Positions 62,666 to 64,000 of a stretch of 64,000 nt of DNA are shown piece after piece. The DNA comes from Fratercula arctica (lineage: Eukaryota; Chordata; Aves; Charadriiformes; Alcidae). The translations under genes were made by a program, and so were the position numbers. Below the pieces are notes generated by a model that saw nothing but the letters and a program-made list of their open reading frames with translations, ran no database searches and had not been told where the DNA came from. Each line of letters begins with the position of its first letter. Position 1 is the first letter of the stretch. The stretch spans positions 28,152,355 through 28,216,354 of the forward strand of contig CANTUZ010000007.1 in assembly GCA_947846985.1 (NCBI GenBank). Reading direction: 5' to 3'.

Positions 62666-64000
62666 CTTTTGAATTTGTTGTTAGTGAAAGGTCAGATCTG
62701 CCTGTGTTTGTCGCGCTGTTTGTGTTTACATAGGTTCAAGCAGAACCACCAAAAATCTCGTCTTTTGTGGCAACTTTTCACTTAACTGTAGGGGTGGACA
62801 ACAGTGAATCGAGGCCTGTGTGCAAAATTCTTGTTAGCTCACCTTCTTCGTGACTATGAGGTACAATGTCTTCATGTGAAACTTCAGCATGATCTTTCAC
62901 GTAAATTACACCTGCTTGTTTTATGTTTGATTTGGCTCTCACAAGGTACTAATAACTCTAATTGGTCAGTAAGTTTTATTCAGCTTTGACCAAGTGCTTA
63001 TGTTTTGCTTGGTGGGGAAAAAAAAAAAAAATCACCACTACCAGCAAAAAGCAAGTTATTTTCTGTTACAAATCAGTGTATAATATCTGTATTCCGGAGT
63101 CTTTGGGGGGATTATAGGATTGGATCTCTCCATGTATGCTGCTGTATCTTTATTTACTGTATTTTGTCCTGTTGTTTTGATGTCGCCTATTAACACTGAT
63201 GTACAGCACACAAAGAAATGTCACTTTCTGTGACATTTAACTGTTCTGTCTGGGGGTACATGTATAATTTCTCTGAAACATACCCTGGTAGATTCACACA
63301 GAAGTGTTTGAAAGGAAGAGTGAAAGTTGGGTGGAGCAGTATTATTCTGAATTGCGTTTTCAAAACAGCTACTTGTTTGTTTTGAGAGGGGTTGTTGCTG
63401 GGTTTGGTGGGGTTTTTCACCCCCCTCTACTGTGCTTGCAATTTTCAGACAATTTGCAGACATATGGCTCTGAAAAGAATTGTTTGCACAGTTCCAGCTC
63501 ATGTTGTCATTTAGTGGCTGGGTTCAGTAAATGACAATCGTGTCCCAGACTATCAGTAAAATGCTAGCCACTTAGGATTATTTTGTGTATTTGGATTCAG
63601 ATAACAGTTACTTTTTACTAGCTGTTTCATACTAACTCACAAGAGAACTAACCTCTGTGACATGAGAAACAGCAGTTTCATGCTATTCTGTTCTAAAATG
63701 TTGGGAAAGGTAATGCAGTTTCATACACTAGGGCTTCCTAGAAGATATTATGGATAGTGATATGTGATTATTGGCATTCTTTGAAGCAATCGGGCTTAAA
63801 CTTCTTTCAGCAGAGAAAACAAAAACCAAGCTTAGTGTAAATGGAACAAGAAGCTGAAATATAAAGAGGGAAAAAAATATCTCTAAGGAAGTACACTTTC
63901 TAAAGATCTTTCATGTTTACATTTCTTTTTTCCTTACTGTGAATAGAGCAGTGTGAATGCGGTAACAGCAAGGCTTGTTTGAAACCTGTCTAGGGGAGTT
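62666..64000. other. Non-coding stretch, no gene seen
   Basis: Only frames below 95 codons, overlapping on both strands. A 14-base poly-A/G-flanked run lies near 63018-63031. Nothing else supportable up to the window end. Confidence 0.6.

Noticed and set aside
1..64000. Prokaryotic or phage systems (operons, CRISPR, toxin-antitoxin, defence islands)
   Set aside because: No long ORFs, no ribosome-binding-site-spaced genes and no regularly spaced repeats. The avian CR1 element shows that the DNA is vertebrate.

Overview
The window is AT-rich, non-coding vertebrate DNA, and I read it as a piece of a bird genome. The deciding evidence is a clear, 5'-truncated CR1 non-LTR retrotransposon at about 52013-52378. 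It carries the CR1 open-reading-frame-2 tail, the conserved 3' UTR and the terminal ATTCTATGATTCT-type octamer end. A CR1 with this 3' end, sparse older repeats, poly-A/T tracts, very few long ORFs and no operon-like packing are all typical of an avian intron or intergenic region. I cannot name the species, chromosome or host gene from sequence alone.

No protein-coding gene, RNA gene, CRISPR array or prokaryotic/phage feature is supported. The longest open frames are only about 130 codons. They lie in locally GC-richer patches (4990-5640, 40820-41165, 62280-62665), overlap one another on both strands, and match no family I recognise, so I treat them as chance ORFs. An isolated exon of a large gene could still be hidden here; only alignment or RNA-seq would show it.

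Layout: 1-1170 is A-rich, with a triplicated 11-mer and an inverted repeat. 1171-5640 holds a possible tRNA-derived SINE relic and a GC-richer patch. 5824-5900 is a probable ancient amniote repeat. 5901-28287 is mostly featureless AT-rich DNA with microsatellites, a MIR-like relic (15134-15210) and a block rich in homeodomain/POU-type words (17580-17920). 28288-30440 is the most varied stretch: a 23-T tract, a tight CpG cluster, a second old amniote repeat and a roughly 400-bp purine-rich strand-asymmetric segment. 30441-52012 holds homopolymers, small tandem duplications and a 17-bp minisatellite. 52013-52378 is the CR1. 56128-56442 holds a very strong G-quadruplex-type tract and a 30-bp tandem duplication. 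The rest is unremarkable.

I did not find a new biological system. The items most worth checking are the G-rich tract, the purine-rich segment, the CpG cluster, the candidate regulatory block and the unnamed old repeats. All calls were made by reading the sequence, with no database search.
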